Below, in pieces: positions 7,502 to 16,372 of a DNA stretch of 43,914 nucleotides. Both the position numbers and the translations under genes were made by a program. The notes below the pieces were generated by a model. That model was given only the letters and a program-made list of their open reading frames with translations, had not been told where the DNA came from and did not search any database. The stretch is from Bacillota bacterium. Its GTDB lineage: Bacteria; Bacillota; Clostridia; Acetivibrionales; DTU013. The DNA is taken from assembly GCA_023399355.1 (NCBI GenBank), contig JAEWQC010000083.1:1-43914 (forward strand). The letters run 5' to 3'. Each line of letters begins with the position of its first letter. Position 1 is the first letter of the stretch.

Positions 7502-8263
7502 TCAATTAATCCCCATGATTTCCTTTAATTCATGGATGACATTTCTGCTGACTGGAATTTTTTCGGAAGAGCCCTCCAGGAGGAGGAGGTAGTTGTTGTT
7601 AAACATCGGAGAGAGCTTGCTGATATGCCTCAGGTTTATAATGTAACTCCGGTGGCAGCGGAAGAAGCCATAGTCCGAGAGCTTTGCCTCCAGTGCATCA
7701 AGAGTGTCCTTTACTTTGTAATTGCCGCTTAAAGTCTTGATATGGGTCTTGCCCAGCGATGCTTCAAAATGCAGTATGTCACAAATTTTGATGAAAATGA
7801 TCTCTTCATCATCGTAAGCAGCCAATTTAACGGTATCCTGACGAATACATTTCTCTATCCGTCCCAACCTGTCCATCAGGGCTTTCTTTGCTATGGGTTT
7901 GCCTTCCTGAGACTTTATCAGTTTTTCAACGGACTTTTCCAGCCTGTTCTTATCAATCGGTTTCAGGACATAATCTACAGCATTGAGTTCAAAGGCTTTG
8001 ACTGCATAGTCGTTAAATGCGGTAACAAAGACAATGCCGGTATTGATATTGGATTCCATGAGCTCAATTGCTACATTCAGGCCATTCAGCACCGGCATGT
8101 CAATATCAAGGAATGCGGCATCATATTTGAGATTTTTTGCTGCTTCAATTGCTTTCACGGGATCGGTGAAGGTGGCTATGATTTCAATATCACTTCGTTT
8201 CCCCAGGCAATATTCCAATTCATTCAGAACGGTTTTTTCATCATCTACCAGAATAACTCTCAT
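7502..8263 (-). CDS. LytTR-family response regulator
   Basis: 253 residues. An N-terminal receiver domain (about 1-120) has the acidic pair in VILVDDE, phosphoacceptor Asp53 in FLDIDMP, TAF and the conserved Lys in LKPID. A C-terminal LytTR DNA-binding domain (about 150-250) has FEASLGKTHIKT, FRCHRSYIINL and SRNVIHEL. The start at 8263 is preferred over 8272: AAAGGAG lies about ten bases before 8263 but only one base before 8272. The gene overlaps the 3' end of the kinase gene by 23 bases, so the two are almost certainly co-translated partners. It likely controls the surrounding protease genes, since no other target is near. Confidence 0.92.
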   Translation of the reverse strand: MRVILVDDEKTVLNELEYCLGKRSDIEIIATFTDPVKAIEAAKNLKYDAAFLDIDMPVLNGLNVAIELMESNINTGIVFVTAFNDYAVKAFELNAVDYVLKPIDKNRLEKSVEKLIKSQEGKPIAKKALMDRLGRIEKCIRQDTVKLAAYDDEEIIFIKICDILHFEASLGKTHIKTLSGNYKVKDTLDALEAKLSDYGFFRCHRSYIINLRHISKLSPMFNNNYLLLLEGSSEKIPVSRNVIHELKEIMGIN

Positions 8264-11249
8264 GTTCCACATTCTCCTTTACAGGAAGTTTTAAATATAC
8301 ATTCGTGCCCAATCCAGGTTCGCTTTCGATCCTGAGCCCGCAGCCATAAAGGGTCAGAAGCCTCTTATGCACGTTTATAATTCCTATTCCCGCCCCTTTA
8401 ACTTTGCCATTCAAAAGTAAAGGAATCAATTCTTTTTCTATTCCCTTTCCATCATCTGATACACATATGGACAAACCATCCCCTTCATTCTGTACGGATA
8501 TTTTTATACTGCCATTACCTGCCTTTTCCAAAACCCCATGCCTGACGGCATTCTCAACAATAGGTTGAAGGATAAGATGGGGGACACTCATATCCATCCT
8601 GCAGTTAATATCATAATCAACATGGATCTTCCCGGGGAAACGAGCCGACATGATATACAAAAAGGATTTGATGATGCCTAGTTCATCTTCGAGCGGTGTC
8701 AGACTTTCCAGGCCCGTATACCTGAAACTTGCCCTTAAATAATTGCTTAATTCCATCAGTAAATTCCTGGCCATTTCGGGATCGGTCCTTACCAGGGACA
8801 TTACCGCACTTATCGTATTGTGAAGAAAATGAGGCTTGATCTGTGCCTGCAGGAAGTTCAGTTCTGCGGTCACAGCGTCCGCAAGTGCGTTTTTAAGATC
8901 CAGCAGGTTCTTTACCCGTGCAAACAGCTCCTTTTCGTTCAAAGGCTTGGGAAGGTAATCGTTGGCTCCCGCCTCAAAACCTGCAGCAATGTCTGCAGGC
9001 TGATTTTTTATGGTAAGCAGCAGGATCGGAAGATCATGAAGGGCATACAGTTCCCTCAATTTGCAGCATACATCATATCCCGACATCCTTGGCATCATAA
9101 CGTCTACGATTACCAAATCCGGTTTCTTATTTTCCGGAATAAATTCTATTAACTCAAAACCGCTGCGGAATTTTACGATATTGTATTTTTCCTTCACAAG
9201 CATGTTTGAAAGCAATCTGAGATTGATGGGATCATCATCGGCGATAAAAATGACAGGGCGATCCTTAAAATATCCATAGTTTTCGTTGATTTCCGCGACA
9301 GCCGAGCATTCTTCCTTTGAAGCATAAACAGATAAAGGATCTGCCTTTACATTTTGAGGTGAATTACTGCTTAAGGGGAGTGTGAATGCAAATTTTGAGC
9401 CATTGAGGAGTTCGGATTCCACCCGTATGCTCCCGCCATTCAGTTCGACCAGCTTTCTGGTGATACCCAGACCAAGCCCGGTTCCGCTATCGGAAGCATT
9501 TTCATAGGTGCCTATTTGTTCAAATGGCATGAATATGGTTTCGAGACGGTCGGATTGGATGCCAATACCTGTATCCGTTATGGCGGTCTCAAGTTTGTCA
9601 CCATTTATCTCTGTGGTTGCGATGACTTCCCCGGATTCGGTAAATTTAATCCCATTGCCGGCAATATTGTATAGAATCTGAAACAGGCTGTTTTCATCTG
9701 CATATACATTTGGAAGCTGTTCGCTGATGTTATTTTTTAACTGGATGTTCTTTTCATTGGCAAGTGGCTTAAGAACAGCGAAAACAATATTTACAACCTG
9801 CCACATATTAATGGATTTCTGGTTAAGAGAGAACTCCTTGTTTTTCATTTTTGAAAAGGTCAATATGTTGTCAACGAGTCCGGTAAGCCTTCTGGCGCTG
9901 GTGATAATCAGGGAGAGGCTATCAATGGATTTTTTACCCTGGATGGAATCCAGCATGGATTCTGCAAGTCCAATAACCCCGTGCAGCGGAGTTTTCAACT
10001 CATGCGCCGTATTTACAAGAAAATCATCCTTCAGGCTGTTAAGGTTCAGGAGTCTCTCCGACAGCTGTTCGACCCGGCTGAATGAGCGTGTGAAGGTCAG
10101 AGTCAGGCTGAAGGTCAGGAAAAGGACGAATGACAGCCAACCTAGTTTTACCAGATAGGAATTGCTGGAGATAAAAAGGTTTGAGATAGACAATAGAATA
10201 AACGGAGTCAGAACTATCAAGTAGTCGGTACTCTTTTGCTTCACTGTGATCAATTTGTAAATGATATAGGCAGAGAAAGTATATAAAAGATAATTGTTGG
10301 TATTCTTTACGAATTGAATATAACTCCATCCATTCAGAAAATAAATGAGCAGCAACGGCAGTGCCAATACCAGAAAAGCACCTGCTGAGGTCATCACCAA
10401 CCATTTTTTGATCTCCCTCGGGAACAGGGCATTCAAAAAGATGATGAAAAACAGCTCTTCTATAAAGATACTGAACAGATGGCATAAATAATACTGGTTG
10501 TAGTTCATTGCCGGGAAGAGATGGTAAATGACCGGATCCGGTCTTAATGTTGCAATATATAATGCTGCTGCAAAACAAAATATTCCTGTGTACAGGAATG
10601 CTTTTTCTTTTCTTCTCAGAATGAAAAGCAAAAAATGATAAAATCCCATGAAGATTACTATAAAGACAATAGGAAGATTAATAAGGTATTCCAAAAACTG
10701 AATGTTTAAAATATCTGGTTTCTCCCCTATTTGAATATCGCTTGTGCTGAACCGGGAAGCTTGAATGACAATATCGGCAATTCCAGTCTTGTTTTCAAAG
10801 AAATCGATGATGTTCTCTTTCCCAATGGGATACTTCCCATTGTCATTTTCCACCTCTCCATTTGAACAGATCAGTTTACCATTGATCCAGATTCGATAGG
10901 CACTCCTGAAAGTTGAAATATATATGCCCAGCATGTTATCGGAAGCAGGAAGATTGATGCTGAGCCTGTATGTAGAAGGGGCTTTTGTCTGTGTATCCTC
11001 GGGAACAAGGGTGAATTCGGGCTTGGCGGCAACGTCATTTTTAAGATCTTCAGGTGTAAAAAGCCGTGAACGGTAACACGTCCATTTACCGTCCAGACTA
11101 ACAGTCCCACCGGCCTTGAAATCATGGCCCGACAAATCCAGTTTACCTGAGTCTGCCCTTAATAATGGGCTGTTCATCTTAGTACACCCGGTTGTGGCAA
11201 ATAATATGTAAAATAATAAAAATAATAGTGAACATAGTTTTACTTTCAT
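8241..11249 (-). CDS. 7TM-DISM hybrid sensor kinase with HisKA, receiver and LytS-type modules
   Basis: A 1002-residue membrane sensor. In order: a lipoprotein-type signal with ATTGC (Cys22); an extracellular jelly-roll DISM domain (about 35-180, with SLDGKWTCYRSRLFTPEDL); seven membrane segments (about 186-388); HisKA with His416 in AHELKTPLHG; a first HATPase with N, G1 and G2 boxes (about 515-625); a receiver with Asp671/672, phosphoacceptor Asp716 and Lys768; then a LytS-type kinase with His807 in QIKPHFLHN and a second HATPase (PIVENAVRHG, SDDGKGI). The first module may phosphorylate its own receiver, while the LytS-type module is the usual donor for LytTR regulators such as the one it overlaps. 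It is divergent from the beta-propeller gene, with 62 bases between starts. Confidence 0.93.
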   Translation of the reverse strand: MKVKLCSLLFLLFYILFATTGCTKMNSPLLRADSGKLDLSGHDFKAGGTVSLDGKWTCYRSRLFTPEDLKNDVAAKPEFTLVPEDTQTKAPSTYRLSINLPASDNMLGIYISTFRSAYRIWINGKLICSNGEVENDNGKYPIGKENIIDFFENKTGIADIVIQASRFSTSDIQIGEKPDILNIQFLEYLINLPIVFIVIFMGFYHFLLFILRRKEKAFLYTGIFCFAAALYIATLRPDPVIYHLFPAMNYNQYYLCHLFSIFIEELFFIIFLNALFPREIKKWLVMTSAGAFLVLALPLLLIYFLNGWSYIQFVKNTNNYLLYTFSAYIIYKLITVKQKSTDYLIVLTPFILLSISNLFISSNSYLVKLGWLSFVLFLTFSLTLTFTRSFSRVEQLSERLLNLNSLKDDFLVNTAHELKTPLHGVIGLAESMLDSIQGKKSIDSLSLIITSARRLTGLVDNILTFSKMKNKEFSLNQKSINMWQVVNIVFAVLKPLANEKNIQLKNNISEQLPNVYADENSLFQILYNIAGNGIKFTESGEVIATTEINGDKLETAITDTGIGIQSDRLETIFMPFEQIGTYENASDSGTGLGLGITRKLVELNGGSIRVESELLNGSKFAFTLPLSSNSPQNVKADPLSVYASKEECSAVAEINENYGYFKDRPVIFIADDDPINLRLLSNMLVKEKYNIVKFRSGFELIEFIPENKKPDLVIVDVMMPRMSGYDVCCKLRELYALHDLPILLLTIKNQPADIAAGFEAGANDYLPKPLNEKELFARVKNLLDLKNALADAVTAELNFLQAQIKPHFLHNTISAVMSLVRTDPEMARNLLMELSNYLRASFRYTGLESLTPLEDELGIIKSFLYIMSARFPGKIHVDYDINCRMDMSVPHLILQPIVENAVRHGVLEKAGNGSIKISVQNEGDGLSICVSDDGKGIEKELIPLLLNGKVKGAGIGIINVHKRLLTLYGCGLRIESEPGLGTNVYLKLPVKENVEHESYSGR

Positions 11250-11311
11250 AAGAATTATTATATAATAAGTTTACAATAAAGTAAAATATTTTAAAATATG
11301 GAGGTAGGAAA
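11250..11311. promoter_or_regulatory. Divergent promoter region between kinase and beta-propeller genes
   Basis: 62 very AT-rich bases. On the minus strand a TATAAT-like box with an upstream TTTACT could serve the kinase. On the plus strand GGAGGT precedes the ATG at 11312 by seven bases. TAAAATATTTTA around 11282-11293 is a short perfect palindrome. No convincing LytTR half-sites are seen here. Confidence 0.4.
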
Positions 11312-11998
11312 ATGTCTGAAAATGTTATGGAAATATTCCAACCGGAAGAAGGAGGGTTTAGTGGACTTAAATGTATTGAAGAAAAGCTTTTTGCACTTTC
11401 TCCAATCAAAAAATGCATCTTAGTTTATTCAAAAAATGAAACGGGCGGCTATTCTCTTAAGGACAGAATACCTCTTGGAATTAAAAATGCCACCGGCATC
11501 ACTTCCGACGGGAAAGCGCTTTTCTTTGCGGACAGTCAGGAAAAGGTAATTTACCGTGTTGATCCTGAAACAAAAGGGAGTGAACCATATATTAATTTGA
11601 GGGAGCTTAGGGGTGGTAATACCGAGTCCATCATTCAGGCCAGCAACAGCACCATAAAGGATATGGAGATTTTGGGCGGGGAGATGTGGATCACATTCTC
11701 GGCCGGATATTCGAGCAGTATTATCCGTGTTTTGGCGAACTCAGAGAAGATATTAATGGTTATTCCCGCCAGAGGACCGGAGCCTGTAAGCATTTCGCTG
11801 GATACTTCAGCCGGGTGCATGAGGGTATTGGATTCGTCCAACAAAGAAATCAGCGACTTCAGCTTTGAAGGCGAATGGACGGGAAGGTTCACCAGAGTAC
11901 CTGTTGAAAATCCATCCTGTTTTTCCATTGATAGAAATCATAGATTGGTAATATCAAGCCATGTCAATAGGGACGGCCTGAAGAAAAGGGAGGTGTGA
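11312..11998 (+). CDS. Partial beta-propeller (NHL/SMP-30-like) protein
   Basis: 228 residues of repeating blade-like units, for example NATGITSDGKALFFADSQ, VIYRVDPETKG, DMEILGGEMWITFSAG and PSCFSIDRNHRLVISS. Each unit has the alternation of hydrophobic strands and Gly/Asp turns seen in NHL or SMP-30-type propellers. The length allows only four or five blades, so it is a small or incomplete propeller. No signal peptide is seen. Its stop overlaps the ribosome binding site of the next gene (GGGAGGTG), which points to translational coupling with the C13-like peptidase. Inference: a binding or scaffold partner for that peptidase. Confidence 0.6.
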   Translation: MSENVMEIFQPEEGGFSGLKCIEEKLFALSPIKKCILVYSKNETGGYSLKDRIPLGIKNATGITSDGKALFFADSQEKVIYRVDPETKGSEPYINLRELRGGNTESIIQASNSTIKDMEILGGEMWITFSAGYSSSIIRVLANSEKILMVIPARGPEPVSISLDTSAGCMRVLDSSNKEISDFSFEGEWTGRFTRVPVENPSCFSIDRNHRLVISSHVNRDGLKKREV

Positions 11999-12000
11999 TT

Positions 12001-13278
12001 ATGGGTAAGAGAGTTGCTGTACTTATATCCGGAGGGTTTGCAGACATTGATGGGTATGATGAATTCTGGAACGATCTGGTGCGGATGTGGCGTGTCCTTA
12101 TCGATAATGGATACACGGATGAAAACATCATTGTGCTTTATGGAAAGGGTGCTGATTATGAAGATCCGGGAAGACCTTTTTACAGTTTCAAAAGGCAGCG
12201 GCTGATCGCTCATTCGGGTAGGACAAAGCTTACAAATCTTCCGGCTGATGGAAATAGTGTGGAATATGTTTTCAATGCTCTTGCGGGTAAAACCCTGCCG
12301 GTAGTGAAATTGCCTGAAAGTCTGGCAGAAGGGGTGAAAGGCAGGATAATACCACAAAAGATTTACAAGATACGGAAACTGAGTAAGAGTGATTCCCTTT
12401 TTGTCTGGACGTTTGACCATGGAAAGAGGATGAACGGGGACAGTTACCTGGGACTCATCAACGGTCAGAGTATCATCGACAAGGATTTTGCCCGTTTAGT
12501 GGACAAGGTAGATTGCAATTACAGGATTATTTGCATGCAGCAATGTTTCAGCGGAGGATTTATTGATAATCTCGCCATCAGCAGGAACCTGGTATTGACC
12601 GCATGTGCTCCGGATGAGACAGCAAACCGTGCGGATACTGAAAATGAAACAGTGGATGGCGTTACATACCACCATGGAGAGTTTAATGATAAACTTTTTA
12701 CAGCATTATCCGTTCCGAGTGTAAGGAATATTGCAGATCTGACCGGTGATTCGCAGGACGAATTTGAAAAGATGAGGAAAGTATTCAACTTTGTTTTCAG
12801 CTATATCTGCAATAACACCTCAAGACCCGAGACGACCCAATACTTTGACGGCAGCAGCACCCAATCGGACAGCAGTGCCGTATCAATACCGGGAAAACAG
12901 GGCGAACTTCTGAAAGCTTCATGGGTACTGGGCAGCGATGCAGCAAATATAAGCCTTGAATGTACTTATGACATAAAGAATATCGGAGCAGGTCTCTCAA
13001 GTCAGCGTGTAAAAACGGAAGTGAAGGTGAATGGGGTTGTTTGCGAGGATTTCGAATTTACAGCTGATGGACAGAGCTTTTTGATTCATGTTGACGCAGA
13101 TGAAAACCACTTTGGAATGTTCGGATATGCCACCTCAAATTATACCGACAAGACGATTGTCTTCAACGGGAGCATTATCCCAAGACAGAATGCATATTGT
13201 GCGGCTCAGGACTATTCTGCGGATGGTGTGGCTATTAATGTCGCTGATTACAGCTGTGTTGTATTCAAGTGGATTTGA
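12001..13278 (+). CDS. C13/caspase-like (clan CD) cysteine peptidase
   Basis: 425 residues from ATG 12001; an in-frame GTG at 11995 is less likely because the strong GGGAGGTG site fits 12001. The first domain (about 1-275) begins RVAVLISGGFADIDGYDEFW, like legumain-type C13 enzymes. It has the catalytic His140 in VWTFDHG and Cys182 in CMQQCFSGGF, each after a hydrophobic strand, followed by LVLTACAPDETA. The rest (about 300-425) is a beta-sandwich-like domain of unknown role (for example SLECTYDIKNIGAGL, KTIVFNGSIIP). There is no signal peptide, so it is probably cytoplasmic, as for bacterial caspase-like effectors. It is coupled to the beta-propeller gene upstream. Specificity is unknown. 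Confidence 0.82.
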   Translation: MGKRVAVLISGGFADIDGYDEFWNDLVRMWRVLIDNGYTDENIIVLYGKGADYEDPGRPFYSFKRQRLIAHSGRTKLTNLPADGNSVEYVFNALAGKTLPVVKLPESLAEGVKGRIIPQKIYKIRKLSKSDSLFVWTFDHGKRMNGDSYLGLINGQSIIDKDFARLVDKVDCNYRIICMQQCFSGGFIDNLAISRNLVLTACAPDETANRADTENETVDGVTYHHGEFNDKLFTALSVPSVRNIADLTGDSQDEFEKMRKVFNFVFSYICNNTSRPETTQYFDGSSTQSDSSAVSIPGKQGELLKASWVLGSDAANISLECTYDIKNIGAGLSSQRVKTEVKVNGVVCEDFEFTADGQSFLIHVDADENHFGMFGYATSNYTDKTIVFNGSIIPRQNAYCAAQDYSADGVAINVADYSCVVFKWI

Positions 13279-13607
13279 GCGGGAGATAGCCGATTTCGAC
13301 TGCCATAAGTGTTGTTAAAGGCACTGCTCAAGACCGTGGAAGATATCAGGAAGCTGGAAAAAGCATTTACATACCGGAATAGAAACCGGTTCATATTTTG
13401 ATGGTATCGGGAAACCGGACTGGCGGTCGGCACATAATTGTCCTCCATGGCAAATATGCCTGAAATGGAAATTGTGTCTGTTTCACCGCCTTTCTTTTTC
13501 CCATGGGGTGCATCGAGAAGCTTTCTCACACGCAACAGTTTCATTGAAATGTTCTCTGAGGATGCATCTGCCAACGATCCCTTCCTCCATTTACCGGTCG
13601 TTTTCAT
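13248..13607 (-). CDS. Doubtful antisense ORF in the gap after the peptidase gene
   Basis: A 119-codon frame whose last 31 bases overlap the 3' end of the peptidase gene. It starts MKTTGKWRKGSLADASSENI and reads plausibly for about 60 residues. There is no good ribosome binding site directly before its ATG. However, GGAGGG followed by a 10-codon mini-ORF, whose TGA overlaps this ATG, lies just upstream on the same strand. On the plus strand the same DNA holds only short frames, one of them helix-like (KALLKTVEDIRKLEKAF). No family recognised. The 13279-13711 gap otherwise shows nothing definite. Confidence 0.2.
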   Translation of the reverse strand: MKTTGKWRKGSLADASSENISMKLLRVRKLLDAPHGKKKGGETDTISISGIFAMEDNYVPTASPVSRYHQNMNRFLFRYVNAFSSFLISSTVLSSAFNNTYGSRNRLSPAQIHLNTTQL

Positions 13608-13711
13608 CCATTCATTAACAGATAATTACATTTCATCTTAAAACCCTCCGTTTTTTTTACGGTTCCAGTATCATCATCATTGAAGAAACCAATTGAATGG
13701 AGGGGTAAAAA

Positions 13712-15883
13712 ATGAGTGATGAAAAAGTCATTACTAAAAAGACGGAGGTTACGATTACTGAAAACGAATCCAAGGAACTAAGGAACAATTTTACAAAGCT
13801 GCTGCTTGAAAACCCGAATTACTTCGGCAATCATAAAAACAGCAAGCAGAAGGCTAAAATCATGATGGCCCAGAATACCTCATACGAGCAAATTGCGGAA
13901 ATCGGGTACAATCCCTATCAGGATGTACTGTACTCCGTGATAAACATCAAAAACACCTATGGATACTCAGGTACGTTGTGTACTTCAGGTTCAAATGAAT
14001 ATGTTCGTTTTTATGCGGACCTGAGCGGCAACGGTACTTTTACGGACCTGCATGAGGACGTGGGTGTGGCAAGTGTGAATGTCCATGACATTCCCGGTCC
14101 GAAGCCGTTTAGTTATTGCGTATCGGTAAAACTGAATCCTGAAAAGAAGGTATGCCTGAACCCGTATAAGGTAAAAGTGCGTGCAATCTTATCCTGGAAT
14201 TCCGTGCCGCCGGCGAATACACCGGATTATCACCCCGTCTGGGGAGAGATTCAGGAAACCTGGATTCAAATCAAGCCCCTGCCAATCAAGCTGAATGACT
14301 TTATTGACTATTCCAAAATCAAGATTGAAAAGGATCTCGCAAAGAATATCGACCTCGAGCAGATTATAGAAAAACCAGCTGTTCTTTCAAACGAGGCTCT
14401 CAAAGAGCTTTACAAGGATCTGAAGGTAGAAGAGCACCGTGTTGAGGTAAATGAAGTCGCAAATCACATTGAAATGCTTTCCAAGAATGCCAGCCTGGCG
14501 GTCGGCGATTTTGAAACGGCTAATGCGTTATTGTCCGATTCAATGAAAAAGGCTATCCTGGCTGCGATGGCTTCCCAATCCAATACCTCTTATGAGGAAT
14601 TGAGAAGCGTAGGTTTGCAGTATGATACCGATACATTGACAGCCATAATCAGGATCAAAAAACCTGGTGGGTATTCAGGCGGGCTTTGTACGAATGGAAG
14701 CAACGAATACGTTGCGTTTTATGCTGATTGGGATAATAACGGGACATTTGAAGATTATCTTGGAACGACATCGCTAAATGTCCATGATATCGCCCCCATC
14801 CCTGAAAGCGGACTAGATTATGCAGTATCTCTTCCTGTCAACATGGCGACCAGGAAGAAAATGTGTTCCAATCCAACAGTTTTCCATATTCGTGCAATTC
14901 TCTCGTGGAACGTATTGCCTCCGGTAAACCCAAACTACGCACCATACTGGGGAAATCACAAAGAGGCAATTATTCAGGTGAAGCCAGGTGTTCATGTCGG
15001 TTCGGGAGAGCATTTACCATATATCAGCATGGTTGGAAACATGGCGGTAACTGATATCAATTCAAACGGTTTTGCAACCGGGACTGCGGTAGTATCAGGT
15101 TTCCAGGCCCAAAACAGCCCGTTTGGAGGGTGGGTCACCATTTCGGGGCATATATCAAATCCTCCCAACCTGAGCGCCGGCGAAGCAAATCTGAAGTATT
15201 ATGCTTCATACCGCAAAGTGGGGGATCTGAACTGGACAAAGATCACAAACAATTTCCAGATAACAATATCGCAGTGGGACGGCACTACATGGAACCAATA
15301 TCACCAGAACCAGATAGCGGATGCAAACGGTTGCTACCTCTATCGAGAAGATCTGACCGTAAATCCTCCCGGTGACAAGACCCAATTGTTTGTTGAAGGT
15401 TTTGTGATGTCAAGTTGGTATACGGGAGGGCTTGAGGATGGACTTTACGAAATCAAGCTTACGAATGCAGCAGGCCTCATAGACAGCAACATCGTGAGAG
15501 TAAGACTCGATAATAAGGCTCCGGATGTTGGCATTTCAATAACCGATGTCATCAACGGAGGAGTCTCGGGTCCTGCAAAGCCTTGCGGTGTATTTATAAA
15601 GGGCTGCAAGATAATGGGAAAATTCAAAGCAAACGACAATAATTTCCTGAAGTATCATTTTGTTGTTGAGCCTGCCATTCTGAGTCCAAATTCCGTAGAT
15701 CCTGTTAAAGGCGAGTATCCGGCAGTATCAGGAGTTGCAGATTCCGCATGGGAACTGGAAACGAGTAACATGCAAAGCTGCGGATATGTTGTTTACCTGC
15801 ATGTATATGACCGCACGATAGTAAACAGCGGGTATATAGGCTGGTATAACAAAGCTACGGTTGGATTCTGCCTGACGGAATAA
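13712..15883 (+). CDS. Large protein with two copies of a Cys-containing domain, unknown function
   Basis: 723 residues, start supported by GGAGGGG. After a helical, charged N-terminus with ENPNYFGN (about 33-40) comes domain copy 1 (about 50-190) with YSGTLCTSGSNEYVRFYAD, SVNVHDI, VRAILSWN and PVWG. A mostly helical linker (about 195-285) follows, and then copy 2 (about 286-428) with YSGGLCTNGSNEYVAFYAD, SLNVHDI, IRAILSWN and PYWGN. The C-terminal third is beta-rich, possibly Ig-like (about 430-600 and 600-723). I recall the YSG-LC-GS-EYV pattern in uncharacterised bacterial proteins but know no function. There is no signal peptide. It follows the C13-like peptidase on the same strand, and a hairpin closes the gene. 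Confidence 0.75.
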   Translation: MSDEKVITKKTEVTITENESKELRNNFTKLLLENPNYFGNHKNSKQKAKIMMAQNTSYEQIAEIGYNPYQDVLYSVINIKNTYGYSGTLCTSGSNEYVRFYADLSGNGTFTDLHEDVGVASVNVHDIPGPKPFSYCVSVKLNPEKKVCLNPYKVKVRAILSWNSVPPANTPDYHPVWGEIQETWIQIKPLPIKLNDFIDYSKIKIEKDLAKNIDLEQIIEKPAVLSNEALKELYKDLKVEEHRVEVNEVANHIEMLSKNASLAVGDFETANALLSDSMKKAILAAMASQSNTSYEELRSVGLQYDTDTLTAIIRIKKPGGYSGGLCTNGSNEYVAFYADWDNNGTFEDYLGTTSLNVHDIAPIPESGLDYAVSLPVNMATRKKMCSNPTVFHIRAILSWNVLPPVNPNYAPYWGNHKEAIIQVKPGVHVGSGEHLPYISMVGNMAVTDINSNGFATGTAVVSGFQAQNSPFGGWVTISGHISNPPNLSAGEANLKYYASYRKVGDLNWTKITNNFQITISQWDGTTWNQYHQNQIADANGCYLYREDLTVNPPGDKTQLFVEGFVMSSWYTGGLEDGLYEIKLTNAAGLIDSNIVRVRLDNKAPDVGISITDVINGGVSGPAKPCGVFIKGCKIMGKFKANDNNFLKYHFVVEPAILSPNSVDPVKGEYPAVSGVADSAWELETSNMQSCGYVVYLHVYDRTIVNSGYIGWYNKATVGFCLTE

Positions 15884-15896
15884 AAATAACAGGAGA

Positions 15897-15931
15897 GAAA
15901 GGGACACCGCACTGAAAGCGGTGTTCCTTTC
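15897..15931 (+). terminator. Strong hairpin after the two-domain protein gene
   Basis: A 14-bp stem (15897-15910 with 15918-15931, one G-U pair) and a 7-base loop, followed by TAGTGATC rather than a T run. It may act as an attenuator or an RNA-stabilising structure between this gene and the next. Confidence 0.6.
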
Positions 15932-15949
15932 TAGTGATCGGAGGGTGTC

Positions 15950-16255
15950 ATGAGTACGAGAATTATTTCGTTGATTGATTTTGATAATAACACAATTTAT
16001 GAAGATCGTTTTTCCTCTCTTCCCATTAAGGAAGACGGAATCATATCGGAAAGCATGGAGTTGTTTCATGACGTTGAACCTTGCATTATTCAAAGGACTT
16101 TCATAACAAAGAAGTTCTTTCAGGAACTTGAGCATTATTTTGATTGCATGCTGAAGGAGGGAATTGCCGAAGTTGCTTATGATATTCTCCCGGATTGGGT
16201 TAAAAAAATGCTGGATATTGAATCCAAAGCTAAAAAAGTGATAATTATTCAATAA
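15950..16255 (+). CDS. Small hypothetical protein at the end of the protease island
   Basis: 101 residues, start supported by GGAGGG six bases upstream. It begins STRIISLIDFDNNTIYEDRF and has a helical second half (KKFFQELEHYFDCMLKEGI, then DILPDWVKKMLDIESKAKKV). It contains two Cys and no signal peptide or membrane segment. I do not recognise the family. It lies just past the hairpin that follows the 723-residue gene and shares its strand, so it may belong to the same system, for example as an accessory or immunity component; that is guesswork from position. Confidence 0.6.
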   Translation: MSTRIISLIDFDNNTIYEDRFSSLPIKEDGIISESMELFHDVEPCIIQRTFITKKFFQELEHYFDCMLKEGIAEVAYDILPDWVKKMLDIESKAKKVIIIQ

Positions 16256-16337
16256 ATTACTAAAAAAGGATGCTTCTGAAGTTTGACTCAGGACATTGGT
16301 ATTTTGAGGACAAATATCAACATTTTAATGTTAAATA

Positions 16338-16366
16338 TTGACACCGGCCCTCTAATGATGCATGAT
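16338..16366 (+). promoter_or_regulatory. Promoter candidate very close to the EFR1 start codon
   Basis: TTGACA (16338-16343), 17 bases, CATGAT (16361-16366). Transcription would then start at or within a few bases of the ATG at 16373. An inverted repeat AACATT-TT-AATGTT lies just upstream (about 16319-16332) and could be an operator. Confidence 0.4.
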
Positions 16367-16372
16367 TAAATC

